Source: Streptomyces paludis (GTDB lineage: Bacteria; Actinomycetota; Actinomycetes; Streptomycetales; Streptomycetaceae). From it: a stretch of 64,000 nt of DNA. This document shows, piece after piece, positions 53,744 through 62,885 of the stretch (position 1 is its first letter; each line of letters opens with the position of its first letter). The DNA lies in NCBI RefSeq assembly GCF_003344965.1, contig NZ_CP031194.1, positions 8,390,853 through 8,454,852 on the forward strand, given 5' to 3'. The position numbers and the translations under genes are program-made. The notes under the pieces were generated by a model. It was not told where the DNA came from, did no database searches, and saw only the letters and a list, made by a program, of their open reading frames with translations.

Positions 53744-54301
53744 ATGAGCACGTTCGGGGACGGCCTCGACAGAGCGGTGCAGAAGGCGTTCACCCGCCCG
53801 GTCCCCAAATCGGCCGGCGCGCAGATGCGTTACCTGGTCAGACAGCACAAGGGCACCAGGGCGGTCGCCCAGATGCTGCGGGTCTCCCAGCGCACCGTCG
53901 AGCGGTACGTGAAGGACCAGATCAAGAAACCCCGCCCGGACCTCGCCGCCCGCCTGGAGGCCGAGGTCAAGCGGCGCTGGCAGCCACAGATCCGCGCCAG
54001 GGCCCGCCGCGACGCGGCCACCACCGGCGGCATCGTCATCGACACCCGCGCCCGCCTCGGCTACACCGCACCAATCGGCTCGACCGACGAGGACCGCGTA
54101 CGGCACCTCACCCTCGCCCTTCCACCCCGCCACGCCGCCCGCCTCTTCGCGGCACAGGAACAGGGCGCCGACGACGAACGCCTCCGCGAAATCACCGCCG
54201 AAGCACTCAAGGAAACCTACTTCCAGGACGGCGGACGCCGCGCCGGCTCCCTGGAAGAGGTGCGCTTCACCGACATCGAACACCTGGAATTCGACCTCTA
54301 A
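53744..54301 (+). CDS. tpg: Telomere terminal protein Tpg
   Basis: A 185-residue protein, the expected length. It has an N-terminal conserved block, an HTH-like segment (GTRAVAQMLRVSQRTVERYV, residues 37-56) and a C-terminal half with reverse-transcriptase-like similarity reported for the family. Tpg is joined covalently to the 5' ends of linear Streptomyces DNA and primes end patching. Thr114, which I recall as the linked residue, is present in IGSTDEDRV. It is translationally close to tap. The pair shows that the replicon is linear and probably uses classical telomeres. Confidence 0.95.
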   Translation: MSTFGDGLDRAVQKAFTRPVPKSAGAQMRYLVRQHKGTRAVAQMLRVSQRTVERYVKDQIKKPRPDLAARLEAEVKRRWQPQIRARARRDAATTGGIVIDTRARLGYTAPIGSTDEDRVRHLTLALPPRHAARLFAAQEQGADDERLREITAEALKETYFQDGGRRAGSLEEVRFTDIEHLEFDL

Positions 54302-54334
54302 CACGGACGCTCAACGTGGGCCGAGCTCAACATC

Positions 54335-54356
54335 TGTGGTCGGGTAGCCGACCACA
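54335..54356. terminator. Terminator between tpg and convergent gene
   Basis: Nine-base arms TGTGGTCGG/CCGACCACA enclose GTAG, 34 bases after the tpg stop. The hairpin is flanked by direct copies of ACATCTGTG at 54330 and 54357. Confidence 0.7.
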
Positions 54357-54393
54357 ACATCTGTGACCAGCCCCGCACCCAGGCGTTTCCGGC

Positions 54394-56244
54394 TCACGCA
54401 AGGTCCTCCCACGTCCACGGCGCGGCAGCGTCCCCCTCGGGCTCACGCCCGAACCGGAACCGCTCCCGATGGTCATCGATCTCGATGAACGCGGTGAAGT
54501 TCCCCGTGGCGGGAAGCCGTGTGACCAGGATGGTCGCCTGTTTGTCCGCCTCGCTCTTGCGCAGGCTGTCCAGCAGCATCGCCGCGGCGTGCGGGTCGTC
54601 GAGGGGTGTGTGGGTGGCGGCCCATTGGGTGGGGCGGTGGTCGGTTGGGTGGAGAGCGTGGAGATGGTTGACGAGGGCGGCCGCAGCTTGGGGGTTGCCG
54701 TGGGTGGTGGCGTTTTTGTGGAGTTGGGCGGCGTCCCGGTACAGGCCTCGGTTGTGGGCGGCGTCGCCGAGGGCTGCCTGGTCGGTGGGGTGGGCGTGGG
54801 TGGCGGCTGAGGTCCAGAAGTCGATCGGGGGGATTGTGTCGGCGCGGTCGTGGCGGCCGTACTGGTCGAGGTAGTCGGCCAGCTGGTACTGCGGCCCCTG
54901 TACGGGCCGGCCGGCTGCGGGGCCGGTGGTGGTGGGTGCTGGGCGTTGGTTGCGGGTGGTGGTGGTTTTGACGGGGTTGAGGATGCCGGGGATGCCCCGG
55001 CATTCCTGGGTGACGTAGCCGAGGGCTTCGGGCAGCCAGTCGTCACTGGTGGCGTTCGACTCGGTGTCGTTGAGGTAGCCGGGGGCGGCGGCATGCAGCC
55101 AGGCCAGGGGGATGTGGGGGCCGGCGCCGAGGCGGCGGGCGTCCATCGCGGCATGGATCAGTGCCAGGGTGATACCCCGGGCCGACCTGTAGCGGTCCAT
55201 CAGGACCGGGACTCCGGCCAGGTACTGGGTGACCTGGGCGTCCTGGGCGCGTTCGGCGGCTTCCACGAGCCGGGGATCGCCACCGTCCGTACCCTTCAGT
55301 ACGGCCAGTTCGGCGGGGGTGAACGCGTCGGGAACATTGATTCTGTGTCCGTACAGCAACTCCTGTGCCTGGATATGCCGGTCCGGGGTCGTACGGGTGG
55401 TCAGGGTGTCCCAGTGTTCCGGCCACAGGGTGGCCAGGACGAGTACCGGGCCCCGTGCCGGGTCGCGTAGCAGCTCGCGCAGTCCCGCGGCGACCTGTTC
55501 CCCGAGTGGGTCGGTTTCCAGGTAGTGCTGGGTCTCGTTGAGCCACACCACGGTCCTGGGGGCGACGTCGGCCAGTCCGGCCAGGACGGCGTCGGGGCGG
55601 GTGGGGGCGAGGGGATGCCACAGCCGCCAGCCGTCCGGTAGTTTCCGGGTCGCCTCCCACAGTGCGCGGGTCTTGCCGGTGGAGGAGGTGCCGACCAGGA
55701 CCGCGATGCCGCTCTGCCCTGCCTCGGCCGCGGCGATGACCGTGTCCAGCCGCGTGTCGCACTCCCGCGGGACATGGGGAGGCAGCACCGCGAGCCGGTC
55801 GCGGGCGGTGGCGGTGTCGAGGGCGTGGTGGACCCCCAGGTCGGTCACGGCGAGGCGCTCGTCGAATTCGGCGAGCGGCCGCCCCACACCCGTGGCCATC
55901 CGGGCCGCGGTCCACAGATCCCGTACCCGGGCCGCCAGATCCTGCTTGTCCCACCTGGCCTGTTGAGCCAGGGCCATGGCAACCGAGACCACATCGGCCT
56001 GGCTGAGCAGTGCCGGGTTGATGATGCAACGGCGGACGGTGTCGCGCTGCGGCGACCCCGGCATGTTGTTGTCCACGTTCATCGCGATCGTTTCGACGAT
56101 CGTGTCCAGGCTCGGGGTGTCCGCCTCCACATACACCTCGTACAGCAGGTCGCTCAGCTCCCGCAACGCGGGCGGCCACCCCACCCGGGCCCGCTCCACC
56201 GGCCGCGCCCGCCTGACCGGACGTCCCTCTTTGTCGCTACTCAT
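54394..56244 (-). CDS. P-loop protein with helical repeats, STAND-like
   Basis: A 616-residue protein. An N-terminal helical domain (LRELSDLLYEVYVEADTPSL, then MNVDNNMPGSPQRDTVRRCI) of a type often found at the front of actinobacterial signalling ATPases precedes a P-loop VLVGTSSTGKTRALWEATRK and a Walker B-like PRTVVWLNETQHYLE. The C-terminal half is made of short helical (TPR/Sel1-like) units such as AAQLHKNATTHGNPQAAAAL. The architecture fits a signal-transduction ATPase; defence against phage or plasmids is one possibility. Start at ATG 56244 is uncertain by up to 16 codons. Confidence 0.7.
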   Translation of the reverse strand: MSSDKEGRPVRRARPVERARVGWPPALRELSDLLYEVYVEADTPSLDTIVETIAMNVDNNMPGSPQRDTVRRCIINPALLSQADVVSVAMALAQQARWDKQDLAARVRDLWTAARMATGVGRPLAEFDERLAVTDLGVHHALDTATARDRLAVLPPHVPRECDTRLDTVIAAAEAGQSGIAVLVGTSSTGKTRALWEATRKLPDGWRLWHPLAPTRPDAVLAGLADVAPRTVVWLNETQHYLETDPLGEQVAAGLRELLRDPARGPVLVLATLWPEHWDTLTTRTTPDRHIQAQELLYGHRINVPDAFTPAELAVLKGTDGGDPRLVEAAERAQDAQVTQYLAGVPVLMDRYRSARGITLALIHAAMDARRLGAGPHIPLAWLHAAAPGYLNDTESNATSDDWLPEALGYVTQECRGIPGILNPVKTTTTRNQRPAPTTTGPAAGRPVQGPQYQLADYLDQYGRHDRADTIPPIDFWTSAATHAHPTDQAALGDAAHNRGLYRDAAQLHKNATTHGNPQAAAALVNHLHALHPTDHRPTQWAATHTPLDDPHAAAMLLDSLRKSEADKQATILVTRLPATGNFTAFIEIDDHRERFRFGREPEGDAAAPWTWEDLA

Positions 56245-56576
56245 CGCACCATCATTCACCGCCCCGGTACCCGGCATGGCCTGAACAGGCATGACAGCAG
56301 TACCGGTTGGTGCCTCGTCGCAACTCGTGGATGCTCTCCGCGCGGGCCTGAAGGTGGTCACAGAGCCGGTCGGCTCCCCACCCGCCGACCACGATCCGTG
56401 GAGGTCCCATGCCCCGCCAGCGCCCGACCCGCCCCGAGCGCCCGACCCACCGCGCACCCGCCCCGCCCGCCCCGCCACAGAGCGAAGAACCGCTGCGAGA
56501 CGCCCACACCGCAGATACCCCCCGACCTCCGTACGCAACGAGCCCAGGGCGCGAAAACCATGAAGGACACGGGCCG

Positions 56577-57017
56577 ATGACCATGTCCGCCCACCAGCTG
56601 ACGAGGAACACCACGATGCGCCGCACGGGGGCCGGCGTGCTCGGCACAAGCGCCGTGGCCGCCGTCACCGGCGTCCTGAAAATGGTCGACGCCCCCTGGC
56701 CGGCCGTCGTCACCACGCTGCTCCTGGCGCTCGTGGTGGTCCTGGTGCTCGGCCTCGCCCACATCGTCATGCCGGACCAGTCCGAACACAAGCGCGACCT
56801 GCTGCACCTGTGGCTCCGGCAACGTGGGCACAGGGCCAGGGCCAGGGCCAGGGCCGAGGCCAGGGCTCTTGGTCCGGCCGGTGCGACGGTCGTACCGCAC
56901 CGCCACGCGCTGCCCGGCCCCTTGCCGGAGGCCACGGCGGGTGCACGGCCACCGGTGCGGCGTGGCCGCCGGCGGGGCGGTTGGCGGGGCGGCCGGTCTC
57001 CTTGTCCACCGGGGTGA
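56577..57017 (+). CDS. Small membrane protein with basic tail
   Basis: A 146-residue protein with two hydrophobic segments (GAGVLGTSAVAAVTGVL and AVVTTLLLALVVVLVLGLA), then HKRDLLHLWLRQRG and a long Arg/Gly/Pro-rich tail. AAGGA lies nine bases before the ATG at 56577. Similar proteins are frequent in Streptomyces, with no known role. The low-complexity tail may not all be coding. Confidence 0.6.
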   Translation: MTMSAHQLTRNTTMRRTGAGVLGTSAVAAVTGVLKMVDAPWPAVVTTLLLALVVVLVLGLAHIVMPDQSEHKRDLLHLWLRQRGHRARARARAEARALGPAGATVVPHRHALPGPLPEATAGARPPVRRGRRRGGWRGGRSPCPPG

Positions 57018-57234
57018 CGCCGGGGTGATGCCGGGCAGGCGGCGGCGCGAGCGGGCGGCCGGGCCGAGCGGCCCGGCCGCCCCGGCGGTTGCGGTGGCGG
57101 TGGGGGAGCGGCGGGTTGTTCGAATGAACGCCACGGAGTCCGTGAACACCACGGAGTCACGGAGCCGTGAACGGGGGCGTATCTTTGCCCGTTTACCTCT
57201 CTTCACCTGCGCATGTTGTGGATGATGCTGGGTC

Positions 57235-58308
57235 ATGGGGCGGCAGCCGGTGGGTATGGACGAGTGGGTGGAGTACGGGACGGTGCTCGATGACGAGCGG
57301 GAGCCGGTGGCGGGAAATCGGGGTGCGGTGTACTGGGGCTTCATGTTCCTGCTTCAGCACGGCACCCGCTTCGGCCGTGTCCCCCGGGGGTGTTCCGGCT
57401 TTCCGGGCGGGGTGACCGGCTTCGTCGCCCGGCAGACAACAGCGCCGGTGCCGGTGTCGGCATTGGGCTTCGGGCTGTACGGGGGGACCGGGCGGAGTGC
57501 GGAGTACCAGCGTTCGCGGATATGCGGTCACCTGGGTTTCCGGGTGTGCCCGGTGCATGACCCGGACAAGGTGACCACCTGGCCGGTGGTCCACACAGCC
57601 GGCGCGGAACGGGATGCGGGTCGGGTCCGTGAGGAACTGCTCAAGCGGTTCCGGGAGAAGCCCGTGGAGCCGCTGTCCCCGGGCAGGATCACCCGAGCGG
57701 TGTGCCCGGCCGAGCACACCGCGCAGGACGGTGCTGCCGGGGCAACCGACCTGCAGGAGGCGGAGGACGCCGACGGGGAACCGGCACCGGTGCTGGCACC
57801 GGCACCGGTGAAGGCGATGCCGGGGAACACGAGCCCCCGGCCCCCACGGCCAGGCGCGCCCGGACCCGGCCGCCGGGCCCTCGCCGCGCGGCCGCCCGGC
57901 CATCGCCGCCCCGGTACTGATCGGGGAAGGCCGGTGACCGGGTCACCTGTCCTTCCCACGGCCGCGCACGGCCCGGATCACCTCGGCGACCGCCCGCAGG
58001 ACCACGGCGCGGTCCCGCGATGCCGTGTCCTTCAGTGCCACCACGACGATCAGTACCGCCGCGCCGGCCACGACCAGCAGGCTCGCCACTGGAACCAGTA
58101 CCACCGCGATCACATCCATCGTTCTCCCCTGTCCTTCCGGCCGCCTGCAGCCGGGCGGCCGGGATCCACTCCAGCAGCGCCGCCCGCCAGGGCGAAGCCC
58201 TACCGGACTTGCCGGACGAGACCCGTGTTGTCCCAGGTCAGCGGCGTCGGTGACCTGTCCGGTACCGGATCCGCCGGACACCGAGCCGGCGACGGGAGCC
58301 TGCTGTGA
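57235..58308 (+). CDS. Hypothetical protein, C-terminal part doubtful
   Basis: The first 160 or so codons (MGRQPVGMDEWVEYGTVLDD, GNRGAVYWGFMFLLQHGTRF, CGHLGFRVCPVHDPDKVTTW) have good codon bias and look like a real protein of unknown function. Beyond about 57.8 kb the frame becomes Pro/Arg/His-rich and runs antisense to a convincing small gene at 57943-58119, so the true end may be earlier or lost. The open frame ends at 58308, overlapping the GTG of the next gene. Confidence 0.5.
   Translation: MGRQPVGMDEWVEYGTVLDDEREPVAGNRGAVYWGFMFLLQHGTRFGRVPRGCSGFPGGVTGFVARQTTAPVPVSALGFGLYGGTGRSAEYQRSRICGHLGFRVCPVHDPDKVTTWPVVHTAGAERDAGRVREELLKRFREKPVEPLSPGRITRAVCPAEHTAQDGAAGATDLQEAEDADGEPAPVLAPAPVKAMPGNTSPRPPRPGAPGPGRRALAARPPGHRRPGTDRGRPVTGSPVLPTAAHGPDHLGDRPQDHGAVPRCRVLQCHHDDQYRRAGHDQQARHWNQYHRDHIHRSPLSFRPPAAGRPGSTPAAPPARAKPYRTCRTRPVLSQVSGVGDLSGTGSAGHRAGDGSLL
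57943..58119 (-). CDS. Small single-pass membrane protein
   Basis: A 58-residue protein: a membrane helix (VIAVVLVPVASLLVVAGAAV and following LIVVVAL) then a charged, helical tail KDTASRDRAVVLRAVAEVIR. GGGGAGAA lies five bases before the ATG. The composition and layout are typical of small Streptomyces membrane proteins of unknown role. Confidence 0.6.
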   Translation of the reverse strand: MDVIAVVLVPVASLLVVAGAAVLIVVVALKDTASRDRAVVLRAVAEVIRAVRGRGKDR

Positions 58309-60293
58309 CCGCGTCCGGGGGCCTCAGCGCCGGCCGCCGGGCACTGAGCGATGCACTGAAAGGACTGCTCAAGCAGGCCCTGCGGGGGCGTTCGCGCACC
58401 CAGGCGATCGCCAAGGCCAACATCCACCTCGCCGAACAGAATCTGCCCGTGCTGACGGACAAGCGGGTCAGCGACTGGGTCAACCTGGGTACGCCGACCG
58501 ATGACTTCACCCGCCTGTGGGCCCTGGTCCAGGTCCTGCTGGACTGGACACCGCCGGCCCCGGGCGCCGCGGGTGCTGCGGGTGCCGACCGGGCCGGGGC
58601 AGCGCAACGCGCCGCCCGCAAGGCGTACTGGAAAACGCTGTGGACCCAGGCCAAGGACAGCCCCGCCCCCGCCCCCGTGCCGGCCCCTGCCGTCACGGCA
58701 CCGGCGGAACCCCGCTACCCCCACCACGCCGCAGCCCGGGTCCCGGTGTCCTTCCCGCACCAGATCGGCGTCCTGCCATTACGGGCCGCCCGCTTCCAGG
58801 ACCGCCTCGTGCTCAGACAGGCACTGGAAGACAGCACGGTGGCGGTACTGGGCGGGATGGGCGGCGTCGGCAAGACCCAGCTCGCAGCAGACCACGCCCG
58901 CCACATCTGGCAGCACGGCCGGCTGGACCTGCTCCTCTGGGTCACCGCCGCCACCCGCCAAGCCGTCATCGACGCCTACGCCCAGGCCGGGACAGACCTC
59001 CTCAACGCGGACCCGGCCCACCCGGAACAAGCCGCAGCCGCGTTCCTGGCCTGGCTGGAGCCCAAACCGGGCCCGGCACCGCGCCGCTGGCTGATCGTCC
59101 TCGACGACGTCGCCGAGGCCGCGGACCTGCACGGTCTGTGGCCCCCGGCCAGCACACACGGCCGCACCCTGGTCACCACCCGACGCCGCGACGCCGCCCT
59201 CAACGCGCACGGGCTCCCGGTCCAGGTCGACCTCTTCACCACGGCCGAGGCCACCACCTACCTCACCGCCGCCGGCCGCCACGAACCCGACGACCAACTC
59301 GCCGCCCTCGCCGAAGACCTGGGCCACCTGCCACTGGCCCTGTCCCAGGCCGCCGCCTACCTCACCGACACCGCCCTGGACTGCACCACCTACCGCACAC
59401 GGCTGGCCGACCGGGCCCGACGCCTGCACGACCTCCTGCCCGAACCCGGCTCCCTGCCCGACCAACAGCCCGCCACCGTAGCCGCGGCCTGGTCCCTGTC
59501 CCTCGAACACGCCAACCAACTACGCCCAGCCGGCCTGGCCCGCCCCATGCTGCACCTGACCGCCATGCTCGACCCCAACGGCATCCCCGACACCGTCCTT
59601 ACCAGCACACCCGCCCTCAACCACCTCACCGAACACCGCACCACCAGCGCCGCCGCTCCCGAACACGGCCCGGACCGGACCACGCCGGTCACCACCGAGC
59701 AGGCCTACCAGGCGCTGCGGGCCCTGCACCGCCTGAACCTGATCGACCACACCCCCGCCACACCGCACCAGGCCGTACGCGTCCACCAGCTCATCCAACG
59801 CGCCGTCCTCGACCCCCTCACCCCCCACGACACGGCCACGCTCGCGAGAACCGCCGCCGACACCCTGACCGCCGCCTGGCCCGAGATCGAACGCGACACC
59901 GCCATGGCCCAGGCCCTACGCGCCAACACCGACGCCCTCACCCACCACGCGCCAGACGCACTGTGGCAACCCGACGCTCACGCCGTACTCTTCCGAACCG
60001 GCCGAAGCATCGGCGAAAACGGCCAGGTCACCGCCGCGATCAACCACTTCCAGCACCTGGCCCACACAGCCGACCAACGCCTGGGCCCGGATCACCCCGA
60101 CACCCTGACCGCCCGCGGCAACCTTGCCTCCTTGCGGGGGGTGGCGGGGGATGCGGCTGGTGCGGCTGCGGCCTTCCAGGAGTTGCTGGCTGACTGTGTG
60201 CGGGTGCTGGGTGCGGATCACCCCGACACCCTGACCGCCCGGAACAACCTCGCTCACTGGCGGAGACAGGGTGGTCACCCGGGTGACCCTTGA
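58305..60293 (+). CDS. NB-ARC/TPR STAND signalling protein
   Basis: A 662-residue STAND ATPase started by GTG. The N-terminal domain (ALSDALKGLLKQALRGRSRT) is a helical effector/adaptor type; the NB-ARC domain has P-loop LGGMGGVGKTQLAADHA, Walker B RWLIVLDDVAEA, RNBS-B-like TLVTTRRRDA and GLPL-like GHLPLALSQAAAYL. A winged-helix and helical section follows, then TPR units with GPDHPDTLTARGNLA and GADHPDTLTARNNLAHWRRQ. Only two TPR units remain, and codon style changes sharply at about 60125. Related proteins act in antiphage defence or regulation of secondary metabolism. Confidence 0.88.
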   Translation: MTASGGLSAGRRALSDALKGLLKQALRGRSRTQAIAKANIHLAEQNLPVLTDKRVSDWVNLGTPTDDFTRLWALVQVLLDWTPPAPGAAGAAGADRAGAAQRAARKAYWKTLWTQAKDSPAPAPVPAPAVTAPAEPRYPHHAAARVPVSFPHQIGVLPLRAARFQDRLVLRQALEDSTVAVLGGMGGVGKTQLAADHARHIWQHGRLDLLLWVTAATRQAVIDAYAQAGTDLLNADPAHPEQAAAAFLAWLEPKPGPAPRRWLIVLDDVAEAADLHGLWPPASTHGRTLVTTRRRDAALNAHGLPVQVDLFTTAEATTYLTAAGRHEPDDQLAALAEDLGHLPLALSQAAAYLTDTALDCTTYRTRLADRARRLHDLLPEPGSLPDQQPATVAAAWSLSLEHANQLRPAGLARPMLHLTAMLDPNGIPDTVLTSTPALNHLTEHRTTSAAAPEHGPDRTTPVTTEQAYQALRALHRLNLIDHTPATPHQAVRVHQLIQRAVLDPLTPHDTATLARTAADTLTAAWPEIERDTAMAQALRANTDALTHHAPDALWQPDAHAVLFRTGRSIGENGQVTAAINHFQHLAHTADQRLGPDHPDTLTARGNLASLRGVAGDAAGAAAAFQELLADCVRVLGADHPDTLTARNNLAHWRRQGGHPGDP

Positions 60294-60477
60294 GCTGATT
60301 GAGCTGGCCGGGACCGAGGTCTGGCACTGCTTGCCTACGATGCCCCCGCGCGCCGGTCCGCGGTGTCGTGCCGTACGGCTGGACCCGGACGAGGCGTCTA
60401 CCCGTCCCTGAACGTGCGATACCTCTCGCACTGCGCCGTGGGTGCGCGGGATATCGCGTAACAGATGGCGTTGATGT

Positions 60478-60960
60478 TCAGGCCGGGGTCCGGACGATCG
60501 CCAGGTGCATGTTCAGCGGCGCTGTGACCCGCATCGTGTAGCCCTGCCCGCGGTGGATCGTGGGTTCGCTTCGGGCGGCGGTTCGGACTGCTGTGTCCGG
60601 GTTGCCGCGCAGTTGCTCGGTGACCATGCGGGGCACGACGACGGTCACTGTGGGGTCCGGCACCGGCTCTGGCACCGGCACTTGGCCCTTGATGCCTGCC
60701 GTGTAGGCGAGGAGCTGCGCGAGGTCGTCGGGCACGGTACGGGCTCCGGCGGAGTCGAGCGCCCAGCACGGATTGCTTTGGGGTCGACGTCGTATTGCCG
60801 GAGGAGGGCTTTCGCCGTGACGCCGTCGTTGTAGGCGGTGACGGTGCCGGTTGTCTGCTTGGCAGTGAGCCGCGCGGGCGTCCGACGGGTTTTCCTCTCT
60901 GCGCGTGCGGCTGTGGCTCCCTTGCCTTCGGCCGTGAGTGCTCCGTGGGCTTCTGCTCAG
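60478..60960 (-). pseudogene. Decayed protein fragment
   Basis: Two frames on this strand spell one protein-like text: TVTAYNDGVTAKALLRQYDV (60790-60860), then, shifted near 60775, VPDDLAQLLAYTAGIKGQVP and MVTEQLRGNPDTAVRTAARS to a stop at 60478. I do not recognise the family. It directly follows the next gene on the same strand and may once have been co-transcribed with it. Confidence 0.35.
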
Positions 60961-61817
60961 TTTTCGCGCCGGTTTTTCCAGTGTTTGCCCGTCGATATGA
61001 CGGCGTGGTACCTGGAGGCCAGCGTGACGCGTGCGGGGTGTCGGAGTTCGAGGAGCCGGACGCGGTCGTGGTCCGGTGCGATGCCGTAGGGGAGCACGCT
61101 CTCCAGGTCGATTGTGGAGCCGATGATGAGTACGGAGTTGATCCGGGCCTGACGCCGGTAGCCGGCCAGCTCCGTGGGACCCCACGTGTCTTCGGTGCAG
61201 CCGATCGGCGGGTGCGCCGGGGAGCCCGCGTCGCTCACTCCCACCGCCCAGTGCAGGTAGCCGCCGGGGTTTCCGAAGTAGTGCTGCTCGGCGTAGCTGA
61301 AGCGGCGGGCCCCCAGCCCGTGCCACGGCCCGGCGTCGTCCTGGCCCGGGGCGGGGAGGGAGGACAGCGGGGTTCTGCCGAGCGTGATCCGGTACGGGCC
61401 GACCGATATCCGCGGTCGGAAGAGCCGGCTGCGGGTGGTGAGGGAGTACATCAGTACCTCGTCGTGCTCGTTGCACCAGGTGACCAGGTAACCGAGCAGT
61501 CCCAGCGGCCACGTCCGCACCGTCAGCTCGACATCGCGGAGCACAACATCGAGTTCATCTTCATCCGCGCCCGCATCTGCTCCGTACGTCCGCACCGTCT
61601 GTCTGTGTTCCCAGGCGGGCTCGCCGAACAGTTCGGTGACGTAGTCGTGGCGCACGTACGGGGCCATCCGCCGGTACGCCCGGATCAGGCGGCGGCGCTT
61701 GCCGAGGGAGGCGTGCCACCACCCGCGGAGGATGCCGCAGAGACCGTAGAGGGCGGTGAGGACGGCGGCCAGTGTCCAGACGTTCAGCTTGGTGTCGATC
61801 GCGGGGAGGGAGAGCAC
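60957..61817 (-). CDS. Membrane-anchored protein of unknown function
   Basis: A 286-residue protein started by GTG. One N-terminal helix (VWTLAAVLTALYGLCGILRG) anchors a soluble domain with RLIRAYRRMAPYVRHDYVTE, a Trp/Tyr-rich middle (FSYAEQHYFGNPGGYLHWAV) and RINSVLIIGSTIDLESVLPY. It resembles proteins sometimes annotated with an ETEC_3214 domain, recalled with low certainty. Function unknown. The GT-rich tract lies just upstream. Confidence 0.7.
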   Translation of the reverse strand: MLSLPAIDTKLNVWTLAAVLTALYGLCGILRGWWHASLGKRRRLIRAYRRMAPYVRHDYVTELFGEPAWEHRQTVRTYGADAGADEDELDVVLRDVELTVRTWPLGLLGYLVTWCNEHDEVLMYSLTTRSRLFRPRISVGPYRITLGRTPLSSLPAPGQDDAGPWHGLGARRFSYAEQHYFGNPGGYLHWAVGVSDAGSPAHPPIGCTEDTWGPTELAGYRRQARINSVLIIGSTIDLESVLPYGIAPDHDRVRLLELRHPARVTLASRYHAVISTGKHWKNRREN

Positions 61818-61916
61818 GCGCGCATCCTGCCGTACCGCTCACGGTTCCCGCTCCTGATCGCCGGTTTCCATCGCTTGGCCGCCTGACTCGGGTTCACCCG
61901 GCGGTGGTCGTCGCTT

Positions 61917-62076
61917 CGTTGTGTGGGGTGTGGGTGTGGGGGTGGGTGTGCGGGCGTGCGTGTGTGTGGGTGGGGTGTGGGGGTGGTGTGGGAGTGGTGT
62001 GGTGGCGCGTGCGGGTGGGGTGTGGGGTGCGCGTGCGGGTGCGCGTGCGGGTGGGGTGTGGGGGTGGGGTCGATTT
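61917..62076 (+). repeat. Strand-biased GT-rich low-complexity tract
   Basis: About 160 bases made almost only of G and T on this strand, with irregular repeats of GTGGGG, GTGTGG and GCGTGCGGGTG. Many G-runs could form quadruplexes or an R-loop. It lies between the divergent gene at 60957-61817 and the mob genes. No credible protein reads through it on either strand. Confidence 0.75.
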
Positions 62077-62149
62077 TTGTGTGGTGGGTGGGCCGTTGCG
62101 CGGGGGTGGTTTCCCGGGTGCCACGGGCCGGCCACCGTGTCCGATCGCC

Positions 62150-62276
62150 GGTCCGTGGCAGGAATTTTTTGGGACATCAGAAAGGGGGAGCCAGTTAGTG
62201 CGTAATGGGTGCAGTAAGCGCCTTCCGGGATATTTCCGGAAAGCGGCCATGAGAGCGGGAAGCGAGGAGGTATTCG
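62150..62276 (+). promoter_or_regulatory. Candidate oriT/promoter region of mob genes
   Basis: A short A/T-richer island (GGAATTTTTTGGGACATC near 62160) is followed by an imperfect inverted repeat CTTCCGG/CCGGAAAG and the palindrome TTTCCGGAAA near 62233. Position directly before a mobC-relaxase pair is where oriT normally lies. GAGGAGG at 62264-62270 serves mobC. Confidence 0.4.
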
Positions 62277-62885
62277 GTGACGCTCGACACGCCCGACACG
62301 GTCGATATGGCCGGAAGTTCGGGGGGTAACCGGCGTCGTGAGCGCCGGGCGGGCGGGCGTCGTGAGCGCCGGTTCTATGTTGCGTTCGACGATGCCGAGC
62401 TGACGGTGGTCCGGGCCGCGGCGCGACGCGAGGAGATGGCGCCGGCGGCGTGGGCGGGCCGTCAGCTGATGGCGGTCGCCCAGGAGGTCCTCGTCCCGGT
62501 CTCCCGGGACGCGGGCGATGTCCTGCGTGAGCTGGTCGAGGCCCGGGTCCGGCTACGGGAAACGGTCACGGCTCTCCGCACGCTGACCACCCCCACCCCC
62601 ACCTCCGCTCCCACCCTCGCCCCCGTTCCCGCCCCCGTTCCCGCCCTCGCCTCCGACTCCGCTCCCGCCCCCGACTCCACCCTCGCCCCCGCCCCCACCG
62701 ACTCCATTCCCGCTCCCGGCGCCGTGTCGGACACTGTCCTCACCCCTATGTCCTCCCCTGCGTCGGACACCGTCCCGCCAGCGGCCCCCGTGGTCCGGGC
62801 GGTGCTGGAGGAGGCACTGCGGGCGGTCGCGCGGGTGGATGAGGCGACGGTCCGGGTGATGCGGGAGAGGCGCTCACGGACGTGA
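62277..62885 (+). CDS. MobC-like mobilisation accessory protein
   Basis: A 202-residue protein started by GTG with GAGGAGG upstream. Residues 25-75 (RERRFYVAFDDAELTVVRAA, then EMAPAAWAGRQLMAVAQ) match the ribbon-helix-helix domain of MobC proteins, which help the relaxase open oriT. A long Pro/Ala/Thr/Ser linker follows, then a helical end (VVRAVLEEALRAVARVDEAT). Its stop overlaps the relaxase start (TGATG). Confidence 0.78.
   Translation: MTLDTPDTVDMAGSSGGNRRRERRAGGRRERRFYVAFDDAELTVVRAAARREEMAPAAWAGRQLMAVAQEVLVPVSRDAGDVLRELVEARVRLRETVTALRTLTTPTPTSAPTLAPVPAPVPALASDSAPAPDSTLAPAPTDSIPAPGAVSDTVLTPMSSPASDTVPPAAPVVRAVLEEALRAVARVDEATVRVMRERRSRT

Noticed and set aside
62580..62720. Regular CCC-rich repeats resembling a short array
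   Set aside because: They encode the Pro/Ala linker of the MobC-like protein; there are no spacers or cas genes, so not CRISPR.
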